This document shows positions 1 through 7,895 of a DNA stretch of 64,000 nt, in pieces; positions within the stretch are counted from its first letter, which is position 1; each line of letters begins with the position of its first letter. Made by a program: the position numbers and the translations under genes. Below the pieces are notes generated by a model. The model saw only the letters and a program-made list of their open reading frames with translations, did no database searches and was not told the origin of the DNA. This DNA comes from Caballeronia humi. GTDB taxonomy: Bacteria > Pseudomonadota > Gammaproteobacteria > Burkholderiales > Burkholderiaceae. The stretch is taken from positions 1 to 64,000 of the forward strand of contig NZ_FCNW02000007.1 of the NCBI RefSeq assembly GCF_001544475.1, written 5' to 3'.

Positions 1-27
1 AAACTATTTTCGGTTGCCTGGCATCGC

Positions 28-44
28 TTGGCACGGCTGATGCA
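28..44 (+). promoter_or_regulatory. sigma-54 (-24/-12) promoter before the peptide cluster
   Basis: TTGGCACGGCTGATGCA fits the sigma-54 consensus: TTGGCACG at -24, ATGCA at -12 (consensus TTGCA), with exact GG-N10-GC spacing (GG at 30-31, GC at 42-43). The predicted transcript start near 55 leaves a leader of about 60 bases before the first peptide gene at 116. The same cluster encodes a sigma-54 activator (10952-12253). Any enhancer site lies off the left edge. Confidence 0.78.
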
Positions 45-115
45 TTTATCCCACCCGAGCAGACAAGAAATGCTCGACCAACCCGAAAGCCTCATCCCTC
101 CCAAGGAGCACTGAA

Positions 116-379
116 ATGAACTCGCTGATGATCAAAGACCTCGCCGTGACCGAAGAACTCGACAGCCGCGCCATGTCCGCCGTTCGCGGTGGCACCTTCT
201 ACTTCCCCGGCTACAGCGTCTCGAAGACGGACTTCACCTTCAACACGCAACAACTGATCGGCCAGACGCAGAACGTCGTCAACGAAAACGGCAACAACGT
301 CGCGTTCGCCACCGACATCGACTCGAAGGTCAAGCCGATTCAAAAGGCCAACAACTCCAACACGATCAACGTGTTCTGA
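116..379 (+). CDS. Gly-Gly leader secreted peptide, paralogue 1
   Basis: An 87-residue protein with a leader ending MSAVRGG at residues 20-26, the pattern cut by C39 peptidases of peptide exporters. Cleavage after Gly26 would release 61 residues starting TFYFPGYS, with no cysteine, rich in Asn/Gln (IGQTQNV, NENGNNVAF) and ending KANNSNTINVF. It has no Sec signal and no modification enzyme next to it. It is the first of four tandem paralogues, has a good AAGGAGCA ribosome site and lies just after a sigma-54 promoter. A C39-ABC exporter is encoded at 7896-10955. The leader type is clear. Whether the mature peptide is a bacteriocin, a signal or a matrix (amyloid-like) peptide cannot be told from sequence. 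Confidence 0.85.
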   Translation: MNSLMIKDLAVTEELDSRAMSAVRGGTFYFPGYSVSKTDFTFNTQQLIGQTQNVVNENGNNVAFATDIDSKVKPIQKANNSNTINVF

Positions 380-426
380 GCTGGCTAAAACCCACCCACA
401 CCACCATAAACGCAAGGAGCACCACC

Positions 427-702
427 ATGTCGACCCTCACGATCCGCGACCTGTCCCACAGCGCCGAACTCGATAGCCGCGAAATGTCCGCAGTGCGCGG
501 CGGCACGTTCTACTTCCCCGGCTACAGCGTCTCGAAGACCGACTTCTCGTTCGACACGCAGCAACTCATCGGCCAGACGCAAAACGTCTCGAACGCGAAC
601 GGCAACAACGTCGCGTTCGCCACCGACATCGATTCGAAGGTCAAGCCGATTCAAAAGGCCAACAACTCCAACACGATCAACGTCTACGGCGGCGTCGCCT
701 GA
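427..702 (+). CDS. Gly-Gly leader secreted peptide, paralogue 2
   Basis: A 91-residue protein, nearly identical to its neighbours. The leader MSTLTIRDLSHSAELD... ends in SAVRGG at residue 26 and predicts a 65-residue mature peptide. The core TFYFPGYSVSKTDF is shared with paralogues 1 and 4, and the tail NNSNTINVYGGVA extends slightly beyond that of paralogue 1. There is no cysteine. The ribosome site CGCAAGGAGCAC is repeated almost letter for letter before paralogues 2, 3 and 4, so the duplication unit included the upstream 20 bases. It lies 47 bases after paralogue 1 and is probably on the same transcript. Function unknown. Confidence 0.85.
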   Translation: MSTLTIRDLSHSAELDSREMSAVRGGTFYFPGYSVSKTDFSFDTQQLIGQTQNVSNANGNNVAFATDIDSKVKPIQKANNSNTINVYGGVA

Positions 703-722
703 ACGTAGAACTCAGATGCACC

Positions 723-748
723 GCGCGGAGGTCCGGGGACCTTCGCGC
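723..748 (+). terminator. GC-rich hairpin between peptides 2 and 3
   Basis: An inverted repeat with 12-base arms (GCGCGGAGGTCC against GGACCTTCGCGC, one G-T pair) and almost no loop. No T-tract follows, so it is more likely a processing, stabilising or attenuating hairpin than a full terminator. The core GGTCCGGGGACC is shared with the hairpin at 1412-1439. Confidence 0.5.
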
Positions 749-787
749 AAACCCAAACCCTCAATCCGAAACGCAAGGAGCACTTCC

Positions 788-1066
788 ATGACCACTCTCT
801 CGATCAGCGATCTCTCGCACAGCGCCGAACTCGACCGCAACGAAATGTCCGCCGTCCGCGGTGGCACGCTCTTCCTGCCGAGCTACAGCGAATATTCGAC
901 GAGCCTCAAGTTCGACACGCAGCAAGCCATCGGCCAGACGCAAAACGTGTTCAACGCGAATGGCAACAACGCCGCGTTCGTCACCGACATCGATTCGAAG
1001 GTCAAGCCAGTCCAGAAAGCCAACAACTCGAACACCATCAACGTGTTCGGCGGCGTTCCGGTCTAA
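788..1066 (+). CDS. Gly-Gly leader secreted peptide, paralogue 3 (divergent)
   Basis: The start is set at ATG 788, which follows the conserved CGCAAGGAGCAC ribosome site. An in-frame ATG at 716 would run through the hairpin and is rejected. The 92-residue product has the leader MTTLSISDLSHSAELDRNEMSAVRGG and a mature part of 66 residues. It is the most divergent tandem copy: TLFLPSYSEYSTSLKF replaces TFYFPGYSVSKTDFSF, and VTDIDSKVKPVQ replaces ATDIDSKVKPIQ, while GQTQNV, NANGNNAAF and KANNSNTINVFGG are kept. This suggests selection on the Asn/Gln core and the tail. No cysteine. Probably exported by the transporter at 7896-10955. Confidence 0.85.
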   Translation: MTTLSISDLSHSAELDRNEMSAVRGGTLFLPSYSEYSTSLKFDTQQAIGQTQNVFNANGNNAAFVTDIDSKVKPVQKANNSNTINVFGGVPV

Positions 1067-1119
1067 GGCACGATTGATCAGTCAGTACTTTCCCAATCCA
1101 TAGCGCAAGGAGCACCACC

Positions 1120-1398
1120 ATGTCCAAACTCACGATCCGCGATCTGTCCAACGCCACCGAACTCGGCCGCGCCGAAATGTCCGCAGTGCGCGGCGGCACG
1201 TTCTACTTCCCCGGCTACAGCGTCTCGAAGACCGACTTCTCGTTCGACACGCAACAAGCGATCGGTCAGACGCAAAACGTTCACAACCTGAATGGCAACA
1301 ACGTCGCGTTTGCTACCGACATCGACTCGAAGGTCAAGCCGATCCAGAAGGCCGACAACTCGAACACGATCAACGTGTACGGCGGCGGCGCGCTGTAA
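1120..1398 (+). CDS. Gly-Gly leader secreted peptide, paralogue 4
   Basis: A 92-residue protein with the leader MSKLTIRDLSNATELGRAEMSAVRGG and a 66-residue mature part, closest to paralogue 2 (TFYFPGYSVSKTDFSFDTQQ). The variable patch after GQTQNV reads HNLNGNNVAF. The tail ends NSNTINVYGGGAL. It is preceded by the conserved ribosome site and followed at once by a strong hairpin (1412-1439) that closes the peptide array. No cysteine and no Sec signal. Its product would be a substrate of the C39-ABC exporter encoded downstream. Confidence 0.85.
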   Translation: MSKLTIRDLSNATELGRAEMSAVRGGTFYFPGYSVSKTDFSFDTQQAIGQTQNVHNLNGNNVAFATDIDSKVKPIQKADNSNTINVYGGGAL

Positions 1399-1411
1399 AA
1401 AAAGCAGCAAA

Positions 1412-1439
1412 AACGCGAGGGTCCGGGGACCCTCGCGTT
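1412..1439 (+). terminator. Hairpin closing the peptide array
   Basis: A perfect inverted repeat with 13-base arms (AACGCGAGGGTCC / GGACCCTCGCGTT) 13 bases after the stop of peptide 4, followed by a pyrimidine-rich tract rather than pure T. It shares its core with the hairpin at 723-748. It could partly terminate transcription, giving abundant peptide message and less exporter message from the one sigma-54 promoter. Confidence 0.7.
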
Positions 1440-1572
1440 CCTTCCTCAAAGAAACTCCCGCGGCAGACAAGCATCTAGTGACGAACCTGTATGGAGTCGC
1501 CGCGCGCCGTGTGCTCTACTTGAGTTTCATCGTCCATCACGCACAGTTCGGTCCGTTCATCGGGGAGAGATC

Positions 1573-3015
1573 GTGCAAGCCTTGTTGCCTTCGTGGCGCT
1601 CCGCAATCACGCGCGGCATGCAGCTCATGTTGTGCGGCGCGATGTGCGCGACGCTGCTGACCGCTTGCTTCGATGTGAAGGTTCCGACCTACAAGCGCCC
1701 TGATACGCCCGAAAAAACCGCGTATTCGAAGCCCGTCGTCACGGCGAGCGAAACGATTCAGCCCGACTGGTGGACGCAGTTCCACGATCCCTACCTCGAC
1801 TCGCTCGTCAAGAAGGCGATCGACAGCAACTTCGATATCAAGGTGCTCGCCGCACGCATCCAGGTGGCGGGCGCGCAGATCGGCGAGGCGCGCGCGGGCG
1901 CGTTGCCGACGATGGACGTCGGCGCCGGCGCGAGTTTCGAAAAGACGACCGGCCAGCCGTTCTCGAAGCAGTTCAACCTCGGCACGCAGGTGAACTGGGA
2001 CATCGATATCTGGGGCGCGGTCGAAAAAGGCGTGCAGGCGCAGACGGCCGAGTTTCGCGCCACCGAATGGGACTGGCGCGCGGGCTACCTTAAGCTCGTC
2101 TCGGACGTCTCGACGACGTACTTCCAGATTCTCCAATTCGAGGATCAGATCGAGCAGCAGAAGCAGACGATCGCAACCAACCAGAAGATCCTGACGATCT
2201 TCGAGGGCATGCAGACGAATGGACTCGTGCCGAAGACGCAGGTGCTGTCGCAGCGCGCTGAACTGAACCGGCTGACGCGCGAAATGCTTGAACTGAAACG
2301 TTCGCGCGATCTCGCCGACAACGCGCTCGCCACGCTGATCGGCGTGCCGGCCGGCGAATTCAAGGTCCCAGACGGTCACTTGCAGAAACGCGTGAACATT
2401 CCGGTGGTGCCGCAGGGCTTGCCTTCGCAACTGCTCGCGCGCCGGCCCGACCTGATCGCGGCGGAGTTTCGCGTGCTCGAAGCGTATGACCTGGTGGGCC
2501 AAGCGAAGCTCGCGCAACTGCCGACCATCAGCCTGACGGGCCGTGGCGGCAGCGCGAGCTTTCAACTGACCGACTTGCTGAAGAGCTTCACGTTCAGCTT
2601 CCTGCCGAGCATCAACATTCCGATCCTCGATCCGAGCGTGCGCGCGCACGTCAAGACGACTGAAGCGCAGACGACTGTCGCCGAGCAGCAATATCGCGCG
2701 ACCGTGATGGCCGCGTTCGAAGAGGTCGAGAACGCGCTCGTGAATCTCGATTCGCATACGAAGCAGCGCGTCGAGTTACAGCAGGAAGTCGATCATCTGT
2801 CGATCGTCGCGGCGCAGATCGATGCGCAATTGAAGGAAGGCGTCATCTCGCAGCTTCAGGTGTTCGAGACGCAGCGCACGCTGCTCGCCGCGCAACTCGC
2901 CCTGCTCGCGAATCATCAGCAGATGCTGTCGGACACGGTGACGCTTTACAAGGCCCTCGGCGGCGGCTGGCCGACCACGAATGTGCAGAACGCTGTTAAA
3001 GAAACGCTGAAATAA
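1573..3015 (+). CDS. Outer-membrane factor lipoprotein (NodT/OprM type) of the peptide exporter
   Basis: A 480-residue outer-membrane channel protein. The N-terminus has a hydrophobic signal with lipobox LLTAC (Cys near residue 32), so it is a lipoprotein of the RND-type NodT family rather than a plain TolC. The two repeated efflux domains, with long coiled regions and a QLLARRPDLIAAEFRV motif typical of the family, are intact. The GTG start at 1573 is chosen for the GGGGAGAG ribosome site 4-5 bases upstream. It is followed by the FHA protein, adaptor and ABC transporter, so it most likely forms the outer-membrane exit of that export machine. The gap before it (1440-1572) shows no convincing promoter. 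Confidence 0.85.
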   Translation: MQALLPSWRSAITRGMQLMLCGAMCATLLTACFDVKVPTYKRPDTPEKTAYSKPVVTASETIQPDWWTQFHDPYLDSLVKKAIDSNFDIKVLAARIQVAGAQIGEARAGALPTMDVGAGASFEKTTGQPFSKQFNLGTQVNWDIDIWGAVEKGVQAQTAEFRATEWDWRAGYLKLVSDVSTTYFQILQFEDQIEQQKQTIATNQKILTIFEGMQTNGLVPKTQVLSQRAELNRLTREMLELKRSRDLADNALATLIGVPAGEFKVPDGHLQKRVNIPVVPQGLPSQLLARRPDLIAAEFRVLEAYDLVGQAKLAQLPTISLTGRGGSASFQLTDLLKSFTFSFLPSINIPILDPSVRAHVKTTEAQTTVAEQQYRATVMAAFEEVENALVNLDSHTKQRVELQQEVDHLSIVAAQIDAQLKEGVISQLQVFETQRTLLAAQLALLANHQQMLSDTVTLYKALGGGWPTTNVQNAVKETLK

Positions 3016-3229
3016 AAAACGTGTTTTCGTATGAGGTTCAAGAAACGCGATAGCGGCTCGGATATGGCGTCGCGAGCCAGTGCCCGGCGATTGACTACGG
3101 CAATGCGTGACTTACACTTTCTAAAGTTGCCGCCCGGCGGGCGGATCAGTCCAACAAAGTCTATTTGCCCGGCCGTTTGCGGGCTTTCCACTGACGCGCG
3201 GGCGTCAGAGGCTAGACGTTCCCTGTGAC

Positions 3230-5722
3230 GTGGACATGGCTCCAGGCGATTCGATAGCAGAGGTGCACGCGAGCGTGGGCGAGGCATTCGATGTCGTCCT
3301 CAAGCCGCTGTCGCATCCGGAACTGTCCGAGATCCGCATCGACGAAAACCTGTTCGCGATCGGCCGGGCCGAAGCACCGTTCGATACCTGCGCGCCCGAA
3401 GCCGTTGCGCAACTGTCGCGACGTCATGCGCGTATTTTCACGGAGCACGGCGTCGTCTATCTCGCCGATCTCGACAGCAAGAACGGCACGTCGCTGAACG
3501 GCGCCGAGGTGCGACAAAAGCCGGCGCAGCTTCGCAGCGGCGACACGATCTGCTTCGGCAGCAAGCTCTGCTATCGCGTGCAGTTCGTGCCGCGCGTGAA
3601 GGCGCGCGCGGCGCTTGCGCGTCCGACCACGCTTACGCTCACGCCCCAGCGCGACGATCTCGGCCTGCAACCGATCGACGTCGTGCAGTTTCCGTTTCTC
3701 GTCAGCAAGGCCGATGCGCTCTTCGCGCGCTATCGCGAGCCGTATCCGCATCAGGTCAATTACGTGTCGCGGCGTCACGCGCACGTGTTCCTCAAGAGCG
3801 GCGCGCCGTTCGTCGAGGATCTCGGCAGCACCAACGGAACGTTCGTCAACGGCACGCGGCTCGACGCGTCGGCGGTGCCGCTCAAGGACGGCGATGTCGT
3901 CGCGTTCGGCGGGACGCATTTCGTCTATCGCGTCGCCGTGCACAAGGAATCGGAAGGCGATTCGACGTTGACGCAACTGAAAGCGTCGGCCAACGCGGAT
4001 GAGGATAACGACAAGACAACCTTCGTTGGCTCCGCGCATTCGTTCCTGGATATCTTCTGCGTCGATCAGCCGCTCGCGCAGGAGGACGAGGTCAATCAGG
4101 AAGCGCTGCCCGACGCCGCCGATGCAAAGAAGGACGGCGAGCGCCGCCGCGAGCGCAGCAAGCTCGCGTTGATGCTCGGCGAATTGCGCACGGCCTTCAC
4201 CGGCAACGAGCGTGTGACGACACGGCGCGGGCTGATCGTCGTCGGCGCACTGGTCGCGGTGATTGTGGCGATCGCCGGGACGATCTACTTCAGCGGATCG
4301 ACGGAGCGGGAAGCGAAAGGGTTCATCGCGAGCGGTCAGTTCGAGCAGGCGGCGAACGTCACGAACGATTATCTGAAGCGGCACCCGAACGATGCGCGCT
4401 TTGCCGCGCTCAACACAGAGGCGTTGCTGAAGGCGAAGGTGCCTGAATGGCTAGCCGCGCTGAAAAAGGGCGATTTCGAACGCGCGAACGCCCTGATCGC
4501 GCAGATGGATCAATTGGGTGCGAACAACGCGGACGTGCGGCCACTCATCAACGAGTTGAACTGGATCGGCAAGCTCGAAAGTTTCGTGCTGGGCCGCGGC
4601 GGCCCGGATGCGCCGATCCGCATCTATGCCGACGAGGACCGTATCGGCGAAATCCTCAAGCACTGGGACGACGATGCTTCCAGCCATCAGCGCTCGCTCG
4701 ACCGCATTGCGTCCTACGTGCCCGAGTTCGCGACGCCTTACGCCGAAGCGCTCAGTCATCTGCGCAAGCTGCAAAGCGACGACTCGGTGTATCTCGCCGC
4801 CATCGAGCGATTGAAGGCGAGCATCGCGAAGGAACTGGCGCAGGATCATCCGGAAGCGCTGCAACCGGTGCTCAACGATTACGCGGACAAGTACCCGCGC
4901 CTCGGCGGACTCGATCGTGTGCGTGAGGATTTGCGCCAGTACCTCGATCTGCAGACGCAGGCGCGTGGCACGAGTCTCGCGCCGCTCGTCGCGACGCTCG
5001 ACAAGGTGAAGTTCACCACGCCGCCGTTTCAGGAGCAGTTCCGGCAGATGAGCGCGAACCGTCTGCCGTCGCCGGAAGCGATTGCTCAGTACCAGGCCGT
5101 GCGCGATGCATGGAAGAATGGCCAGAGCGCTCAGGCCATCGACGGCTTGCAGAAGATGCCTGCCGGGCCGTGGTCCGATGTGGTCGCGACCGAACTCGCG
5201 CACAAGAAGGCCGTAGCCGCGCAGTTCGCCGATGTGCAGAAGGCGCGCGGTACGAAGGGCTACGAAGACACGCTGCTGTCGTTCTACGAAACGCTCGATC
5301 CGCAGGACGATGCGTTCTTCGCGAAGGCCGTCGATCCTGATGTCGCGGCTTTTAAGGACAAGGCCCTCGCGCGTGCGCAAAGCCTGATGACGCAGGCGCA
5401 GTCGCAATGGTCGCAGTATCGCGAAAACGGATCGATCGGCGGCACGCAGCGGCTCGAAGCCGGCATTTCCGACACGTTCCGCACACAGGCGCGCCTGCTC
5501 GCGGACGCGCAGACCGGCGCGCAGCATGGTATGCGCATCTTCAAGCAGATGAAGGCCGACGGTGCCGCGAAGTGGCAGAAGCTGGCCGACGAGATCGATG
5601 CCGAAGCGCTCCTGCAGCGGCGCTCGCTGCAGGAATTGCGCATGGTGCTCGAACCCGGGCTCCTCAAATCGAAGCTCGCGTTGATAGGAGGGCCGGCCAG
5701 TGAAGAACGACGCGCACCTTAA
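3230..5722 (+). CDS. Membrane protein with two N-terminal FHA domains
   Basis: An 830-residue protein. Two forkhead-associated domains lie at about 40-118 and 150-237, each with the phosphothreonine-binding pattern: GR then SRRH (63-66) and NGT (85-87) in the first, SRRH (180-183) and TNGT (201-204) in the second. One membrane helix lies at about 334-356 ([17 protein letters not shown]...). The rest, about 470 residues, is alpha-helical with TPR-like stretches and probably extracytoplasmic. The start is GTG 3230 or ATG 3236, with a weak ribosome site. Its stop overlaps the adaptor gene by 23 bases, so it belongs to the export operon. FHA domains bind phosphothreonine. No Ser/Thr kinase is visible in the window, but a PP2C phosphatase lies at 15264. 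The role of the C-terminal half is unknown. Confidence 0.85.
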   Translation: MDMAPGDSIAEVHASVGEAFDVVLKPLSHPELSEIRIDENLFAIGRAEAPFDTCAPEAVAQLSRRHARIFTEHGVVYLADLDSKNGTSLNGAEVRQKPAQLRSGDTICFGSKLCYRVQFVPRVKARAALARPTTLTLTPQRDDLGLQPIDVVQFPFLVSKADALFARYREPYPHQVNYVSRRHAHVFLKSGAPFVEDLGSTNGTFVNGTRLDASAVPLKDGDVVAFGGTHFVYRVAVHKESEGDSTLTQLKASANADEDNDKTTFVGSAHSFLDIFCVDQPLAQEDEVNQEALPDAADAKKDGERRRERSKLALMLGELRTAFTGNERVTTRRGLIVVGALVAVIVAIAGTIYFSGSTEREAKGFIASGQFEQAANVTNDYLKRHPNDARFAALNTEALLKAKVPEWLAALKKGDFERANALIAQMDQLGANNADVRPLINELNWIGKLESFVLGRGGPDAPIRIYADEDRIGEILKHWDDDASSHQRSLDRIASYVPEFATPYAEALSHLRKLQSDDSVYLAAIERLKASIAKELAQDHPEALQPVLNDYADKYPRLGGLDRVREDLRQYLDLQTQARGTSLAPLVATLDKVKFTTPPFQEQFRQMSANRLPSPEAIAQYQAVRDAWKNGQSAQAIDGLQKMPAGPWSDVVATELAHKKAVAAQFADVQKARGTKGYEDTLLSFYETLDPQDDAFFAKAVDPDVAAFKDKALARAQSLMTQAQSQWSQYRENGSIGGTQRLEAGISDTFRTQARLLADAQTGAQHGMRIFKQMKADGAAKWQKLADEIDAEALLQRRSLQELRMVLEPGLLKSKLALIGGPASEERRAP

Positions 5723-7073
5723 GCCGCTCGCCGAGGCGCTGGAGGATCACGGGCCTGAGGGCATTGCGATCCTCACGGCCGAGCCGTGGAAACTCACGCA
5801 GGCGCTCGTCCTCGGGATGGTGGCGCTAGTCGTGTCGGCGGTGCTGTGGTCGTTCATTGGACGCGCGGACGTGATCGTGACCGCAGTCGGCACGCTCTCG
5901 CCCGAGTCCGATGTGCGCCGCATCTACGCGCCAATCGACGGCGAGCTCGCAGACCTCTATATCGCCGAAGGGCAGCCGGTGCAGAAGGACGACGTGCTCG
6001 CGCGCATCAACGCGCGCGGTGCGATCGAGGCGGCGAGCAACGCGCTCGAAGCGCGCCTCAAGCTCGACGACGCCGAGCGCGAATGGAAGCAGTTCCCCGA
6101 GAAGAAGCTGCTGATGGAACGCAAGGCGGCGGCGCTCAAGGATCAGATGGAAGTGGAAGAACGGCTGCATCAGAACCGCGTATCCGAAGGCACGACCAAG
6201 CTCGCCGAAGGGCAGAAGGCGCAGTTGCAGGAAGCACGCAGCGCGCTGGAAAGTGCGAGGCGTGCCCGCGATAACGCGAAGATCGACCTCGACCGCTTCG
6301 CGCGCCTCTTCGCGCTGCCGGGCGGCGGCGGGATCGCGGAATCGCAGGTCGAGCAGAAGCGCAACGTGTATCTCGAAGCGGACAGCGCGTTTCGCGTCGC
6401 GCAGTCGAAGCTCTCTGAACTCGACTTTCGCCTAAGCCACGAGTATTCGCAGGCCAAGGCGCAACTGGAAACGAGCGGACAGGAAGCGATCAACCTGCGC
6501 TTGCAATACGAATCGGCGATGCGCGAGATCGCGAGCACGCAGGACAAGTTGCGTCTGCAACTACAGACGGCACGCCTCGTCGCCGATGCCGCCGCGCGCA
6601 TTCGCTTCGAGAACATCGACAAGGACAATTTCCTGCTTATCCTGGCACCCGTATCGGGCGTCATCACTGACGTCACCTCGACGCAGCCCGGCGACAAGAT
6701 CCAGGCGAACACGCCGCTCGGCGGCATCGCGCCGAAGAACGCGAAGGCCGTGCTGAAGATCGAAATCGCAGAACAGGACCGCGCGTTCCTGCGCGAAGGC
6801 CAGCCAGTCAAGCTCAAGTTCAACGCGTTTCCGTATCAGCGCTATGGGCTGATCGACGGGACGCTCGCGTTCATTTCTCCTGCGACCAAGCCAAGCCCCA
6901 CCACCAAGCAGCCGGTGTACGAAGGCCGCGTGACGCTCAATCGCGACTACTACCAGGTGTCGGAAACGAAATACCCGCTGCGCTACGGCATGACGGCGAC
7001 GGCTGAGGTCGTCGTGCGCGAGCGGCGGCTGATCGACCTCGGGCTCGACCCGTTCAGGAACATGGCTGGATAA
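5700..7073 (+). CDS. HlyD-family membrane-fusion (adaptor) protein
   Basis: A 457-residue periplasmic adaptor of a type I-like exporter. A short cytoplasmic N-terminus is followed by one membrane helix (about 35-55), a lipoyl/beta-barrel half-motif ([20 protein letters not shown]), a long coiled coil (about 110-300), the second lipoyl half ([20 protein letters not shown]) and a C-terminal beta-barrel. This is the normal domain order and length for HlyD proteins. The GTG start at 5700 is preceded by ATAGGAGGG and lies inside the end of the FHA gene, which implies translational coupling. It would link the C39-ABC transporter (7896) to the outer-membrane lipoprotein (1573). Confidence 0.9.
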   Translation: MKNDAHLKPLAEALEDHGPEGIAILTAEPWKLTQALVLGMVALVVSAVLWSFIGRADVIVTAVGTLSPESDVRRIYAPIDGELADLYIAEGQPVQKDDVLARINARGAIEAASNALEARLKLDDAEREWKQFPEKKLLMERKAAALKDQMEVEERLHQNRVSEGTTKLAEGQKAQLQEARSALESARRARDNAKIDLDRFARLFALPGGGGIAESQVEQKRNVYLEADSAFRVAQSKLSELDFRLSHEYSQAKAQLETSGQEAINLRLQYESAMREIASTQDKLRLQLQTARLVADAAARIRFENIDKDNFLLILAPVSGVITDVTSTQPGDKIQANTPLGGIAPKNAKAVLKIEIAEQDRAFLREGQPVKLKFNAFPYQRYGLIDGTLAFISPATKPSPTTKQPVYEGRVTLNRDYYQVSETKYPLRYGMTATAEVVVRERRLIDLGLDPFRNMAG

Positions 7074-7125
7074 CGTATCCACTGCGCTTGAAAAGCGCGT
7101 GTCCCACTTTCAAGGAGCGAATGAG

Positions 7126-7878
7126 ATGACGGCGATTGTGCGAATCGATGATGAAGTGGTCGACGTCGGGGAGTTCGTGAGGCTGCTCAAGCTGAACGGG
7201 CAGTTCGACACCCTCATCGAACAGCTCGTGCGGGACAAGATCACGGTGCGCGCCGCGAAGCAGCACGGCGTGGTGGTGACCGCCGACGACATTCAGACGC
7301 GGGCCGACCAGTTCCGCCGCATCCGTGGCCTGCACCGGGCCGCCGACATGAACAACTATCTCGGCGCGCTCAGCGTGAGCCTCGACGAGTTCGAGGTCTT
7401 CATCACCGATACGCTCTATCAGGAGAAGATGCTGGAACAGGTCGGCACCGACGACGCCATCGACGAATACTTCAAGCTCAATTCGCCGAAGTTCGACAGC
7501 ATCGAAGTGAGCCACATCGTGCTCGATACCGAGGGCAAGGCGAAGGAGATGATCTCCTATCTCAACGATGACCCCGACGCATTCGCCGAGATGGCGCGCG
7601 AACATTCGCTCGCCGATACGCGCGATGAAGGCGGTGTGATCGGTCGCGTTTTGCGCGGGCAGTTGAAGGCGGATATCGAAGCGAAGGTGTTCAACGCGAA
7701 CGCCGGCGATCTGCTCGGACCGTTCCCCGCCGGCGACGGATCGCAGTTCGAGATTTTCTCGGTAACGGCCAAGCATCCGGCGACGCTCGATGAAGACGTT
7801 GCCGGCGAGATCCGGCGCCTCCTGCGCGAAGACTGGCTGATCGCGCGGGCGCAGGAACACATCATCGAAGCGCGTTGA
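7126..7878 (+). CDS. Parvulin-like (PpiC/SurA-type) protein without signal peptide
   Basis: A 250-residue protein. The N-terminal part resembles SurA_N/PpiC chaperone helices. Residues about 113-210 form a PpiC rotamase domain (VSHIVLDTEGKAKEMI, FAEMAREHSL, DEGGVIG, GPF..GDGSQFEIF). Unlike SurA or PpiD it has no signal peptide or membrane anchor, so it should stay in the cytoplasm. The start is ATG 7126, after AAGGAGCGAATGAG; the in-frame GTG at 7099 has no ribosome site. It sits 17 bases before the C39-ABC transporter. Parvulin-like proteins are known beside some C39-ABC exporters of other bacteria (recalled, not searched). A substrate-holding chaperone role for the Gly-Gly peptides is an inference. 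Confidence 0.8.
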   Translation: MTAIVRIDDEVVDVGEFVRLLKLNGQFDTLIEQLVRDKITVRAAKQHGVVVTADDIQTRADQFRRIRGLHRAADMNNYLGALSVSLDEFEVFITDTLYQEKMLEQVGTDDAIDEYFKLNSPKFDSIEVSHIVLDTEGKAKEMISYLNDDPDAFAEMAREHSLADTRDEGGVIGRVLRGQLKADIEAKVFNANAGDLLGPFPAGDGSQFEIFSVTAKHPATLDEDVAGEIRRLLREDWLIARAQEHIIEAR

Positions 7879-7895
7879 CGAGGGCCTGAGACTAC

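Noticed and set aside
3160..3190. GG-N10-GC spacing before the FHA gene
   Set aside because: The -12 side reads GGGCTT and the -24 side lacks TGGCA, so it is chance spacing in GC-rich DNA.
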